DNA of 64,000 nt from Margaritispora aquatica (lineage: Eukaryota; Ascomycota; Leotiomycetes; Helotiales; Discinellaceae), in the NCBI GenBank assembly GCA_007644065.1, contig VJWN01000002.1, forward strand, positions 2,071,831 through 2,135,830, in the 5' to 3' direction. Position numbers and translations under genes: made by a program. The notes under the pieces are model-generated. The model worked only from the letters and a program-made list of their open reading frames with translations. It ran no database searches and was not told where the DNA came from. Below, in pieces: positions 10,730 through 22,092 of the stretch (position 1 is the first letter of the stretch; each line of letters opens with the position of its first letter).

Positions 10730-12590
10730 GATTGAAAACTAAATTCTACCCACACATGAAGTTGATATTTGTAGGTAGAAATGGGTAGGATAGCCAAAGG
10801 TGCCCGGTTATGGTGATGTGGTAAGCTAATCCGGGCCTCGGGCTAAACTTGGACGAGCTCAACCTCGACCAGGGACAGTATTTGGGACTTGGATCGTTTG
10901 ATGGCTTGTGCAGTGGAACCAAGCCACTTTTTATATCGCTAAGGTAATTCAACGACAACGACAATGAATGACGACAAGCAACCAAACACATTGAATATTC
11001 CCCACCAAACGATATGATTTGCAAGATTGAATGGGATCAAAATCAAAAGAGATCTTAGCCACAACCATGCAGATGATAAGGAGGTGATTGTTTTCAAAGG
11101 CGATTTGATCTTGTCTACCAAGAATGAATCAAGAAAGCCCTCCCATTCATGAATGGGGTTGAGGTTCTCGGCTATGAATCTTAGAGACCACTTGTGTGTA
11201 CTTCGACAGTTAATGCTTGTGAAGATGTGGTGCAAAAGGTGTCATAAGGATATATAAGTTTATGGAGCCAAATTATACCTCCCATGCAAATAAAGACAGA
11301 GACTGATACATCACACAGTTCCAAAGTAATATTTACCTTCACATTTATCACGGAGCATTGTTCGGAGCATAAACCACTCAGGCTTTGCTAATTGTGGCTT
11401 CGTGTAAGTTGGGTCTCGGTAATGATGAAAACAGGTAAACATTTGACGCACATGCCTTCTGAAGAAATTGTACAAACTCCAATCTTCCTATTCTCTATGT
11501 ACAAGTTATGGCTTAAAGGGGTTTTAGAACGTATGTTTCCATATTGAAGTAATCCTTAATATGTTTCAAGCCTAAGATTTTTGCTGTTCAATCCAAGAAT
11601 GAGCGGCAGTAATAGAGTAGCCTCTCTCGGGTAAATTAAACTTCATTGTTGGGAGAGTAGGTCCAGGTAAGTTTTTCAACTAGTAATCTGACAGTTTACG
11701 ATTTGGTTTTGATAGGGCAAGACTTTAAGAGGTCATGAAGTTGTCATTTTCTTCTTAGTCTTACATCCCGCAAGCAATAGTGTCAAAGATCTTTATGTTC
11801 ATTGGTTTTCCTCTCTAGACAGTGAATTAGATTCAGAATAAACATTCAACCTTATTCCTTGCATATCCAACTTTCATCCTCTCTATCGGTAAACAGTATG
11901 CCATGTGTACTGTCCAATAAATTCCGAATACATCATCTTGGGAGTTTCCGGAGTTGGCATGAAGAGTCATTGCTGATAAAACCGCTGTATAGCAGCGATT
12001 TCTACACACCTGTAAGGAATCTGTGCACACTTATCGATCCAAACATCGTCTTTTGTTTAGCTAGCATTTTATCTTGTCACTCATTGTTACCCCTTGGAAT
12101 TACTCCTGATCTATGAACCTTGGCGATCTGCTTTTAGAGCTGGAAGCAAAGCAGAGAGCAGTGGACGAAATCCAGTCCAAGCTGAGAATACAATGTGCGT
12201 GTTCACAGTTGAAACTAAAAGATCCGTTCAATATTCTGAGGCAGTCTGTCATCCCATCCCCTTACTAAAAGTCTCTGTGCGTTAACGATCTCAGCCTACT
12301 CTGCCATCAACCCAATCCTCCTGTCCTAGTTCAAATTTGAATTCACTCTCGATAGCCAGACGCCCAATGAGTTGACCTTCAATAATGAGCTATTCCTTTC
12401 TAAAGTCGAGGTTCACGCGTCTCGCCTCGCTTCGTCTTGCCTGGTCGCGTTTTGGGTAGTCGCCAAATCCAAGCCTCATCTGAGCTGCGGAAACATTATC
12501 CTCAATTTTAACTTTTACCATCATGGCTGTTTAATTGTTCTACATAACACGCCACTGCAGAGGTTGTTACATCTTTCCTGACTCCGCAAT
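10730..12590. other. intergenic between F-box gene and serine-rich membrane gene
   Basis: About 1.9 kb. It holds two divergent promoters (F-box gene leftwards, serine-rich gene rightwards). Small frames at 10746-11235 and 11833-12285 have no recognisable features. An ACGCGT hexamer lies at 12415-12420, about 170 bp before the downstream start codon. The 12.4-12.6 kb part is pyrimidine-rich on the plus strand, as expected of a fungal 5' leader. Confidence 0.45.
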
Positions 12591-15486
12591 ATGTCAAATC
12601 CATTTCGCGCGTCTCCTGCTCCAAGCAAGGAGGCAATTCTCTTCGACGATCTACAGTCTGCCCGCTCTGCGATTCTTTCTGGCTCCGCCAGAAGTCGTCA
12701 TGGCTCTGCCAGAGGTCTAGGATCTACATCTACATCTCAAAGAAGTTCATTGGGTCTTGCTGAAGAACCGGAGAGTATTCCATTGCAAGACCTGAAGGCG
12801 GTCGATGATCTACCATTACCACCTCCCCCGGTCAGGACCTCAAACATTCGGCGTGTTGAAATCGAGGAGGAACTTGCATATATTAATGATAGGAGCAGCG
12901 CAAGGCTTCTCAAGCAGAATATTGGCCCGCGCCCTGGAATGGGTACGAATTCCGTTTTCCGCAATTTCAAGTCTGCGTTCGCGCCAAACCCATCACCCCT
13001 AGCAAGAGACGGCAGGAATTCAGACAAAAGCAGTGTCAATCCAAAGGCCAAGAAGGGAGCATATAGTCAGGAGTCCGAGCCTAATGAGTCTAAGAACTCT
13101 AGCAATGGTAAGAAATCATTTCAAGCACAACATAGCACGCGACTAATCTTCGATAGATCCAGATGTTGCACCCAATAACCGTGAAGGTAGTACGGTGGGA
13201 AACATTTACACACTCTATACCCACTCTGGCCGCGAAGGTGCAGAGTTTGATGGATACAAAGTACTTTCACCAGTGATGTCTGTCGCAGAGACATTGAGAG
13301 CTCCAGGTACACCACCTCCCAAATACTCCCTGCCTGTTCTACCAGGTTTGGATGAATTACTCACGAATCAGCCAACTACACCCCTCAATCAATCCAGTGA
13401 GTTTTCGGAGGGAGCTCTATCCACAATAGCTAGCTTGCCAAAGTTCACTCCGAGGAATCCTTTTAGGACCCGTAGTGTGCGCAGTACTCGCAGCGTTACA
13501 CCCTCGTATGCAGACGAGAGTCACTGTGTTTACGACGATGACGCAAGACTGGCTGGCCAAGGTGAATACAAAGCGAGCAGTGACAGGTTACCACTTGAGA
13601 GGGAGGTTAGCGAGGCTTTGAGGAGAGCAAGTGGCTTCAGCTTTTACAGCATGGACAGCATCTCCTCCTCGATTCTGGAGCCTAATCGACGACTACAAAC
13701 CCAGGTCTACGATCAACCACCACAACCCCTTTTGTCCCGACCGCAAAGATCCACTGGATCTCGTGATGCCGACGCTAGGTACAGAGCAGAAGAGCACAAA
13801 TTCTATGACCGGAACACTTATATGCCAGACCAAAGCTCGATGCGAATTCCAATCCTACACAACGGAGTCTACCCTGATTCGCCACCTGTGTCTCCAGCTG
13901 GTGATTACCTGATGCAACTACCTCCAAGTCGACGTTCTGATTTAGAGGATTCTTTTCAACTCTCTCCAATGGCCCGCGGGCTGGTCCAGTTGACCGATCC
14001 AAGACAAACAGGTCCAGACGATGATTGGGAGACAGTCGGTGAAAATTCTGCCCTTGGAAATTCTGCTTTGGGAATGAGTACTCGATTCAGCAGGGACTAC
14101 GGCCCTGGAGTTTTTGGGTCACATGGAAGCTATGGATTGGCAGCTATCAATCGCGCTGGTAGTAGCATTGCCAATACATCTGATGCAGGATCGCTTAGCA
14201 CACATGTTCCAGAATATGATTATGTCAATTCCTCGACGGATCGAATTGCTCAACACCCTGCCAAGATTGAATATTCAAACGACTACCGAATCAGAGAATT
14301 GAAGAAGACAAACATGCCAGTTCTGCTCCCCTCCTACACGGACCATAAAGTCAATGGATACTTGGCAAACTCTAGCCGTGTGATCCCAAACCCAACTCAA
14401 TGGCCCCCGACAGGTCAGAGACCTATGAAGCAACCTCATAAACACCCGTTCAAGAGCACACCACCCGAAGTCACATCTCCGCGAACCCTAAGCATGCCGA
14501 AGAGTGATAAGAAAAAGGCTAATCACTTCCCAAGACTGTCTAAAGTCATGAGAGAGGAAACCTTAGGGACTCCGGCATCTGATAGCCGTCCCTCTTCCTG
14601 GCAATACCTCATGGCATTCGCTAATGGTGGAGCTACTCCTGGTTTTAACTCATATGGTTCTAAGCTAGGAAGTGATGAAGCAGGTGAAAACGCGGTTGAT
14701 ATCGAGGCTGGAGATGGTGCCCAAGAGGGAGAGGAAGAAAGGTTTGTCAAGGAGAGATCGCTGCACGAACGATTGGAGCGCAGACCGATGGCTTCAGGTC
14801 CAGCCGGGGCATTCTATCAAGGACTTCGATCTGACGGCAGGAGAAAGGTTACAGGACCACACCAAGAGTTCAAGCCAGCTCGAAAGCCGTCCAGACATGG
14901 TGTGAAAGAGTACCCCACCAACCAGCTTCGTCCACTGTCGTTATCATTGAAGTTCGGCCTTGATGAGCCACAACGATCTCCTAGCCAGAATTCCGGGTAC
15001 TTCTATCGTCCGTCTCAAGCCCCACAACGTAAAAGCTGGCGGGATCTGTACAGCGGAGAGCATCTAGCAGAGATTGAACGCGCTGCAAAGGAGTCGGAAG
15101 CTGGACGTCGCCGTACTGAGCAGTGGGTCAACACTTCATCTGCAAGAAGTTCCACAATGGACGACATGATGCCAAGACAATTCTTTGCGCAACCAACTTT
15201 GCATCCTCTCATTCGAATTTCGGTGCCAGCAAGCATGAGTGCAACCCAGGATAGTGTTTCTATCGTTGTCTTGTTCTTTTGTGCCTTCTTTCCCCCTCTG
15301 CTAGGGCTTTACCTTCTTGGCTACCTCAATGGAGTGATGAAGTGGGCTACTAGTGGTGAGTGCTCTTCATTCACAAAGCGTGGACGTGGAGGTGCCAAGG
15401 CATTGCTTCTCTGCTGGGTATTTGGAGCCGTTGGTGGACTGGTGGTTTTCGTAAGCTGGTGGTTCACTATTCGAAAGAACGAATGA
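12591..15486 (+). CDS. Serine-rich protein with two C-terminal membrane segments, function unknown
   Basis: Two exons, 12591-13107 and 13157-15486 (49-nt intron), giving 948 aa. Roughly the first 860 residues are low-complexity and probably disordered, rich in Ser, Pro, Arg and Asp, with repeated basic SR-type patches (for example TRSVRSTRSVTPSY) that could be phosphorylated. The last 80 residues contain two strongly hydrophobic segments (about 868-893 and 920-943) separated by a short Cys/Arg/Gly-rich loop and ending in RKNE, so the protein looks anchored in a membrane as a C-terminal hairpin with the long N-terminal region and the tail on the same side, most likely the cytosol. No signal peptide is visible. 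I recognise it only as a type of fungal serine-rich protein; no enzymatic motif is present. The start is the first ATG after the pyrimidine-rich leader. Confidence 0.8.
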
Positions 15487-16556
15487 TGTGCAGCGACGGG
15501 AGGGAATGATTACCTGGAAGCACGCATTTGAGAGGTGCGGATTGCGATGTGAAGGTCTAACCAAGCGGATTTACTTTCTTTGTGGCTCCAGACGCGGGAA
15601 GTTGCGTGCAGAGCTGCATCGCTTTTAGGGTGCTTTGGTTTATTGGTGGTTAATATGCAACCAAGATCTTTGTTAGTGGAAATGAGCTGATCTGAGGAGT
15701 GTCTGCTTCACATCTGACATTACCAATGCTTGCCATAATCACAACCAGCTGGGCGGAGGGATATGTTTGATTACTATGATGAGCTGTTTGATACCCTTTC
15801 ATTTTTGTAGATTCGTTATCTATTAGCCAGAAAACAATAAAATGAGAATATCTCCCCATGTTGCAATCCATGACATAAATGATTGCTTGTGAACAAGTGC
15901 AGATTTTGATGTTCTTTATGTTGATACTGCCAAATTTCATAGGGGTCAATAGATATTAGATTGATTTATAAAGTAAAGTAGGAGGCAATACAGTTTATTG
16001 GATTCGTAAAGAACTGTCCGATGGAGGTTGGAGTGTGCTCATGCCGCCGATTTGAAGTGAATAATATAAAGATATAAAGAGGCACATTTATCCCTATTAG
16101 CAACTAGGTACTCCCACCTACCAACTCCATACACATATCTACTTGATATATAAAATTCCTTGACAGATGTTTGATGTCACATTGAGCATGTTCTTATATA
16201 ATTTTATATTTAGCCTTAACATCGTCAATTGAGTTGCTAATAATGTAATGTTTGCTACAAGACCTTACGTCGAAGCTAAAAACAGCACAGTGATCAAAAG
16301 AGTTATCTCTCAGAGTTTTAAATAGAGGGTTAGTTATAAATAGACTTTGTACTTAGGACTACTTAGGTACATGAAAAATGCTTCTTATTACTTGCCTTAG
16401 GACATAATCCTGTCAACCAGTCACATGACTTTCGGAATAAAATCGCATCCAGCGCGCGGCTATTATCGCCATGTTCCAAGGAAACGGCTCTCGACCTCCC
16501 TCAACCATCCCACCTACGATTACCTCTCCGTGGATCTTACAAACTTGATACGAGAT
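15487..16556. other. intergenic, no gene seen
   Basis: About 1.1 kb. AT-rich, with 3' flank of the serine-rich membrane protein and the promoter and leader of the mS38 gene. An upstream ATG at 16425 is in frame with the mS38 start at 16557 and could add 44 residues. Nothing else is identifiable. Confidence 0.5.
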
Positions 16557-17647
16557 ATGTTCTCGTCTTCAGTGCGGCGCGGCGCCCTAACAATAACATC
16601 GACACCCATTGCCTCCGTATCAGCATCCGCTCCAAGAGCTACGGCTTCCAAAGCACTCTCATACCGAACCCACCAGAGGCGCCTCTCCTCGTCGAAACCT
16701 TCAAGTCCTGCGGATGGCTCTAGGGGCATAGCTGATAGGCAGACAGTGCCTGTTGCTTCTGCGAAGGGGAAAGGCGAGTCGGAGAAGAAGCAGTCAAGCA
16801 AGAGAAAGGCAAAAAATGTTGCGGCCAATTCCACAGTCAAAGGCAGACATGAGTCCATGCTACACCTTCCCAGCGTGCCCAGCACGCAACACATTAGCTT
16901 CAAAGGTATTTCAATTATTATGTTTCATGACTTAATGGAAAATGCTAACTTGTTTCCCTAGATCTAAGCGCATCTGATTTCTTCTCCATATACCGACCAA
17001 TTTCTTTGACAAGGAGTTTTCCCCCAGAAGTCACCAATGAGACATTTGCAGCCATGTTCACAGCTCGGCCAAAGGCCAACAAGGCCAGCGAAGTTATTTC
17101 TGTATTGACAGAGCATGTGAATACACTAGACAAGCTGAACCGGGCCTCAGAGCACCCGAATGGCAACGAGGCGAGAACAGAGATTCAACATTTGGATACA
17201 CCAGAAGCACCTGGCAGTATGGACTTTCCAGCGCACATCCTCTCGGGGAAATATCAGCCATTCAGCCCTCCTCCACCACCTGTACCTATGAACACGCCCG
17301 AATCCCTCCTCGCTGGTGCCGAAGCAGCAGAAGCAGAGCTCGAGCCTCAGCATAAAACTTATACTGCACTCCTCACAATTGAAGAATCCACCGATTCTAA
17401 CGGTGACATAACATATAGCGCCCACTCTTCCCCTCTCGTCGCTGAGCTACCACCTGCGAACCCACCCACGAAATTCCTAGAACGCATGCAGATCCGCCAA
17501 GAGCGATACCAGGAACAGCGCTCAGAAGCGAATGATATGCTGGCTATCAGTGTGAAGAGACAGCGCAAGCTGAAAATGAAGAAGCACAAGTACAAGAAGC
17601 TTATGCGACGTACGCGAAATTTGAGGCGGAAATTGGACCGTAATTAG
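16557..17647 (+). CDS. Mitochondrial small-subunit ribosomal protein mS38 (Cox24/AURKAIP1 family)
   Basis: Two exons, 16557-16905 and 16962-17647, giving 344 aa. The diagnostic part is the C-terminal 36 residues: an unbroken Lys/Arg-rich stretch containing KRQRKLKMKKHKYKKLMRRT and ending RRKLDRN, the conserved domain of mS38 (yeast Cox24/Qri5, human AURKAIP1), which threads through the mitoribosome decoding region. The N-terminus, with SSSVRRG and many Ser/Arg/Ala but few acids, fits a mitochondrial targeting sequence. The middle is long and disordered with a proline run, so the protein is much longer than yeast Cox24, as is usual in filamentous fungi. The start at 16557 is preferred because it opens directly on the presequence; an in-frame ATG at 16425 exists. 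Confidence 0.9.
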
Positions 17648-18986
17648 AAGGCCACGGTATGGAGGGGAGATAGGGTGCATTTTTGAGCTTTGAGAGAGTT
17701 GTTCATTTGGGCAGGGCTGCACATAACATTTTGTGTTTAGAATGTTGCATGATCTTCCTTAATGGGGTTGTCTTTCCTGAGTTTCATGGCCAAGGTCGAG
17801 TTGAAGTGGCTTTTTGACTCGCTCGATCTTGATTATCTGGAGCATGGAGCATTGCATTTATAGAGTGGCTCTTTGGGGTTGAACCAAATACTGTAAGATA
17901 TGTCGTCACACTCGTCTTTTGTTCCATCGTTGTGTCAAACTTGCCGCCGCGATTGCGCTTCGAGGGTGTTCATCTCCTGGTTTGGTCAAGTGACATTCAT
18001 ACAGCTTCTATTACATTTTCACACCGCTATCATCATAACATATGGCAGGTAACTCCCATGCACGGGTATTTGTTGAAAAACCCAACCTTACAAGCACATG
18101 CATTACTCCACTTCCATGTCCTTCATCAAATCCTCGGTATAGATGCACATTTGCCAGCACAGCCCCAACCCCTCTTTGTCCTCTATGCATCCCCGCTCGC
18201 TCACTTCGCTTGACTTTCGCTTCACCGTCGACCTACCCTCCTGGGATGCTGTTCAACAAACACAAGATATTGGTTCTTGCTTTCCATGGGGTGTTTTGTG
18301 CAGGTCCGGTGGCATGAGGGCTGTGCTATGCTACTTATGCTTCCAACACTCTTTCGTCTTATCCTAGTAAATCCCACAACTTCCATGTACCAACATGCAT
18401 TGCATGGTAAATCACCTACCCGCTGGATTTTCTTGGGCATTCACACAGTTATCCACCTTACTTGGCGATGCCAAACTTTCGGTCCCGAAAAAAGTAAGGT
18501 TGCAGCGTGAAATGTCGAGCGAGCGGCTGTATTGTATTCTGGATAACTGCCTGAAGGAAAGAGAGTGAGTGGAAGACGATGGACGATGGTCAGGTTGTGA
18601 ATTCGGGAAGGGGGCTGTGTCTGCAGATAATCTAGATGTGATGGAGATGATATGCCTGCTGGTATGCCATGCCATGAAGTTCATACACATTGCATGAGAA
18701 TATCTCCATCTTAATCGCATGTATTCGATTTAATCATGAATCTTCTGAGTGCCTATTAGATCAAGCAGGTAACTACTTCTGGGAATTCAAACTCGATTTG
18801 GTTGTGGAGGAGAATACGGAAATTCCCCAACTACATCCTGTATTGTAACAAAATATATAGGTGAATAGAATGAACATATCAGCCAATATCTCTAGCTCAC
18901 TCAACGCAGCTGACTACGCGATTGCTTGGTACTAAGCAGAGGGTCTTTTTTTCTTTCTCCTTTTTAGCTTGGAGTTGTTCGCTTTG

Positions 18987-19022
18987 TCCTCCTCCTCCTC
19001 CTCCTCCTCCTCTTCTTCCTCC
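18987..19022. repeat. CCT trinucleotide microsatellite
   Basis: About eight uninterrupted CCT units followed by CTT/CCT variants. The minus-strand translation across it is a run of glycines, which creates a false open frame there. Confidence 0.85.
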
Positions 19023-19819
19023 GCTGCTTCGTGTTAGCTTCATCAGAAAGTGCTGAAGCAATTGAAGAGAACCAGGACAGGAAGGAGGTGAGACCTCAAT
19101 AGGTGAAACGTGCTCCCCAAGGCGATGAATCACGAATATAATTTCACAATTCACGCTCTACTGCTGCGGATTTCAAATCCTGCCTTAGAATTATTGCTAT
19201 GAGGGTATCTAGCTATCAACTAAAACTTACCTACTTACTTACCTATCTTACCTTGCCTGTTACCTACATGTCTGCCTGTCTACTTATCCGCCATCTTCAA
19301 CAATGCGAATGAAATCTGAGTACCAAGTCCTCTCGTGCGAAGCCCCCTATCGTAGACTGAGGTTGGGACTCTAGACTTCCGATTTCAGGTTTCATAGTTT
19401 TGGAATGATTTAATATCTAGTAATATTCGGTAATCAGTGACATGAATGATGCATCTTCCACGCTCTCATATCACAACCTCTCAAGCCCCTTAACTTACTC
19501 AGCCCTCCCATTGCAAGGTTAACCATATCATATAATACCATGCCAAAATCAGATCAGATTAAATTAAATACCTAGACCTCGAATAGCTCTCCCTCCACCT
19601 TCCACCTGAGCTCACCTCACGTCTACACCTCGCTTAACACCCACACCCACACCCATATCCACCCACACCACTCTCATCTCTCATCTCTCACCTCTCCACC
19701 TCTCCAACTCCGCCCTTACCCTCCCTTACCCCTGACAGGCACACCTCGAGGCAGATTCCAACTTCAACTTCAATTCCACCTCCAAATCCACTCACTTTCA
19801 ACCTCCCCACCATCGTACC

Positions 19820-19924
19820 ATGGCTCCAGCGCTCCACATACAGTACGGTAATATACCAGTACCAGTGTTTAAACCCCTACCCCACGAACATGAGGCACAT
19901 CCCATCACATCACATCACGCATAA
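19820..19924 (+). CDS. candidate small ORF (34 aa) behind a pyrimidine-rich leader
   Basis: An ATG in good context (ACCATGG) opens a 34-codon frame that starts MAPALHIQYGNIPVP and ends at TAA 19922-19924. It directly follows about 220 nt of pyrimidine-rich sequence of the kind found in strong fungal promoters and leaders. It may be a micropeptide, the first exon of an unrecognised gene (a GT occurs at 19847), a uORF or chance. No family is recognised, so this is a weak call based only on context. Confidence 0.2.
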   Translation: MAPALHIQYGNIPVPVFKPLPHEHEAHPITSHHA

Positions 19925-20107
19925 AAAACACATGGCACAACGGCGTGGTATGTAGCACAACAGCAAGGACGAAACTGATGCAGACACCACATCCACATCT
20001 ATCAACGGACCCAAAGAGCTCATGGAGTCAATACCTATATACATACATACCTGTATGCATGCATATGATTGGTACTGCACTGCATTCACCATAGTAACCT
20101 GAAAAAG

Positions 20108-20165
20108 CTCGTGCTCGTGCTCGTGCTCTTGCTCGCCGTCGCCGTCGTCGTAGTCGTAGTCGTTG
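20108..20165. repeat. GTGCTC/GTC-rich simple repeat
   Basis: Three to four copies of CTCGTG followed by GTCGCC/GTCGTA units. Read on the minus strand it encodes alternating Glu-His and Asp-Tyr, on the plus strand Leu-Val; both look like by-products of the repeat. Confidence 0.75.
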
Positions 20166-20750
20166 TTTTCGGCCTCCGCTTTTATGAAGTCAAACAGTGA
20201 GGCAAACAAATCAATCCTACAAGGTAGTGGGAAGAAATGACAAAAACTGAAACCTAACGCAAGGTATCGCAATACCATACATCCCACATGTCCTCATCAA
20301 GCCTTCAATATTACAACCCAGATTTAAAACTGTGCATGACTTGTGCTTTGACAACACGAATTACCCACACCGACAAAAACATATACATGCCATGCAAGAA
20401 ATATCTTGCATTCCAGTGCCTCCAACACCTTGCTTGTAGACCATACTATACAAATACACGAAATGTGTCTCCACCAGGCGAGTATTTTGCTCTACTCCTA
20501 AAGCTTGCACTATCCCCTTTCATTCAATCTCGCCCTCCTTCACCCAAAACAAGCACACCTCCATTCCAATATAGACAAATGAAGAGATAAACCCTCTCAA
20601 TCTTCACGTGCTGCAGAAAAATAATAACGCCCAAGGGTATCATACCGTCATAATATGTACCATCACCTTTTGAATAGTACAATCACATCTCTTCCACTTC
20701 ATCGGATATTAAACTGTTCTGTTTCCCATCAAAAGTTGGTTCTCAGTGCT

Positions 20751-22092
20751 TTAGCACATGTAGACTGTCGCTGCCACAAGTGCGATCATGACCCAGTAAC
20801 CACTTGCTCTTGCGATGGCACGGCCAGCTGCACCATATGCATCTTCGGTACCTCCAGATGCGGTGGTGCCGTTGGGTAATGTACCATTGATCACAATGGT
20901 GCTAGTACCGTTGATATCTAGGACGTCGACGAGACTGTGGTTCAAAGTGGCATAAGTTCCATCTCCGATAATGGAGTTCAGGAATGTTGAGTTTCCATCA
21001 TCATCGCATCCACATACTTGGTACTATTTCACTTGTTAGCACAATCTCATAACAATCCATTGGAAAACTGTACCATAGCACATAGGCATGTGACTGGCTT
21101 CGTCTCGTTTGCTCCAATGTCTGAGGTTTGACGGATCTTGATCATGTCAACAAAGTCGACATCACGGCGCGTAGAATTGCTGGTCGAATTGCGACGTGCA
21201 GTGCGGTTGTAATAGTAGTATGGGTGGTAGTATGGGTACGAGTATGCTCCGTATGGCCAGTAATGGTAACCTCCGTACGCTGCCAATCCGACACCTCCAG
21301 CTGCTATAGGTACTGCCACAATTCCTGCTGGCGAGGTACTTCCAGATGAATATGGTTTTGTCGATCCACCACCATAATATTTTCCACCTCCATAAGCTGG
21401 CGTAACTCCTGACCCCTGCTTCGTTGAACCTCCTGAATTGGAGGTCGTTGATCCTTTTCCAGATGAGGACGAACTAGTTTTGTCAGTAGAGTCCTTGTCT
21501 TTGTCATTTCCGAAATGTGTTGGAGTGAAGGAAGGTACATAAGCCTCAGGATTTCGAGAATCTAGGTAGCTTGGAGAGTCTGGAGTCGAAGACTCGACGT
21601 CCATTCTCGGACAGCTAGAATGCTCAGGTGAAGAACAAACGCATGAAGAACTTGGCCTGCTGCCACGATTCCCACGCCCATAATTCTCTCTGTCGCCGTG
21701 ACAAGTATGTTGCGAAGTCACTTTCTCACGCCAGGAACCCCACCCGCCCCCACACCACCACCTTGCGACGGTGAGGTTAAGTTGGTGGTGTCCGACATTG
21801 ATTGTAACTTCGATTGACCGCCTGAAATAATTGAATTTGGCTTTACATACCCAGATTTGCCCGAACTTGAAGAAGACGATGATGATGATCCGCCTTTCCC
21901 ACCACCACCTCCACCGCCCTTGCGCTTCCACAGGTCGCGTATATCTCCAGGAATGCCATTCCTTCGGTCTAATGCCTCAGCTTGTTCGCGCGTCAAGAGT
22001 TGTACATCTGCGATGGGTTGTGGATGTGCGAAAGTCGTTGTGCTAGTGGATAAAAACAGCAGTGCTGCTGTAAACGTATTGGAGAACCTCAT
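20751..22092 (-). CDS. Secreted or GPI-anchored fungal protein, DUF7732-like
   Basis: Probably three exons: 22092-about 21722, about 21656-21074 and 21023-20751, giving about 408 aa. Residues 1-22 form a clear signal peptide ending FAHPQP. Then come a Gly/Ser-rich low-complexity region (GGGGGGG, S9), a central Ser/Gly/Tyr region with a mildly hydrophobic patch (GIVAVPIAAGGVGLAAYGG) and a run of Tyr/Pro, N-glycosylation sites, and a conserved Cys motif CLCAM-YQVCGCDDDGNST that spans the last intron. The C-terminus (YWVMIALVAATVYMC) is a hydrophobic tail suited to GPI attachment or a membrane anchor. I recall this Cys motif and NGTLPNGTTA segment from the fungal DUF7732 family; function is unknown, and cell surface or extracellular location is inferred. 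The first intron is uncertain: donor GTGACT at 21721 with acceptor at 21657 (65 nt) or 21615 (107 nt) both keep frame. Confidence 0.75.

Larger units (their letters stand above)
17648..20750. other. 3.1 kb gene-poor, pyrimidine-rich interval
   Basis: Lies between mS38 and the DUF7732-type gene, whose 3' ends converge here. Contents: a CCT trinucleotide tract (about 18987-19022), a tandem TACCT/TACTT-like patch around 19228-19275, a long pyrimidine-rich stretch on the plus strand (about 19590-19815) leading to a small ORF at 19820, and a GTGCTC hexamer tract (about 20108-20165). No conserved protein-coding gene is visible. Confidence 0.5.

Noticed and set aside
10350..10742. 130-codon plus-strand frame antisense to the F-box exon 1
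   Set aside because: Mirror of coding codon use; no family likeness.
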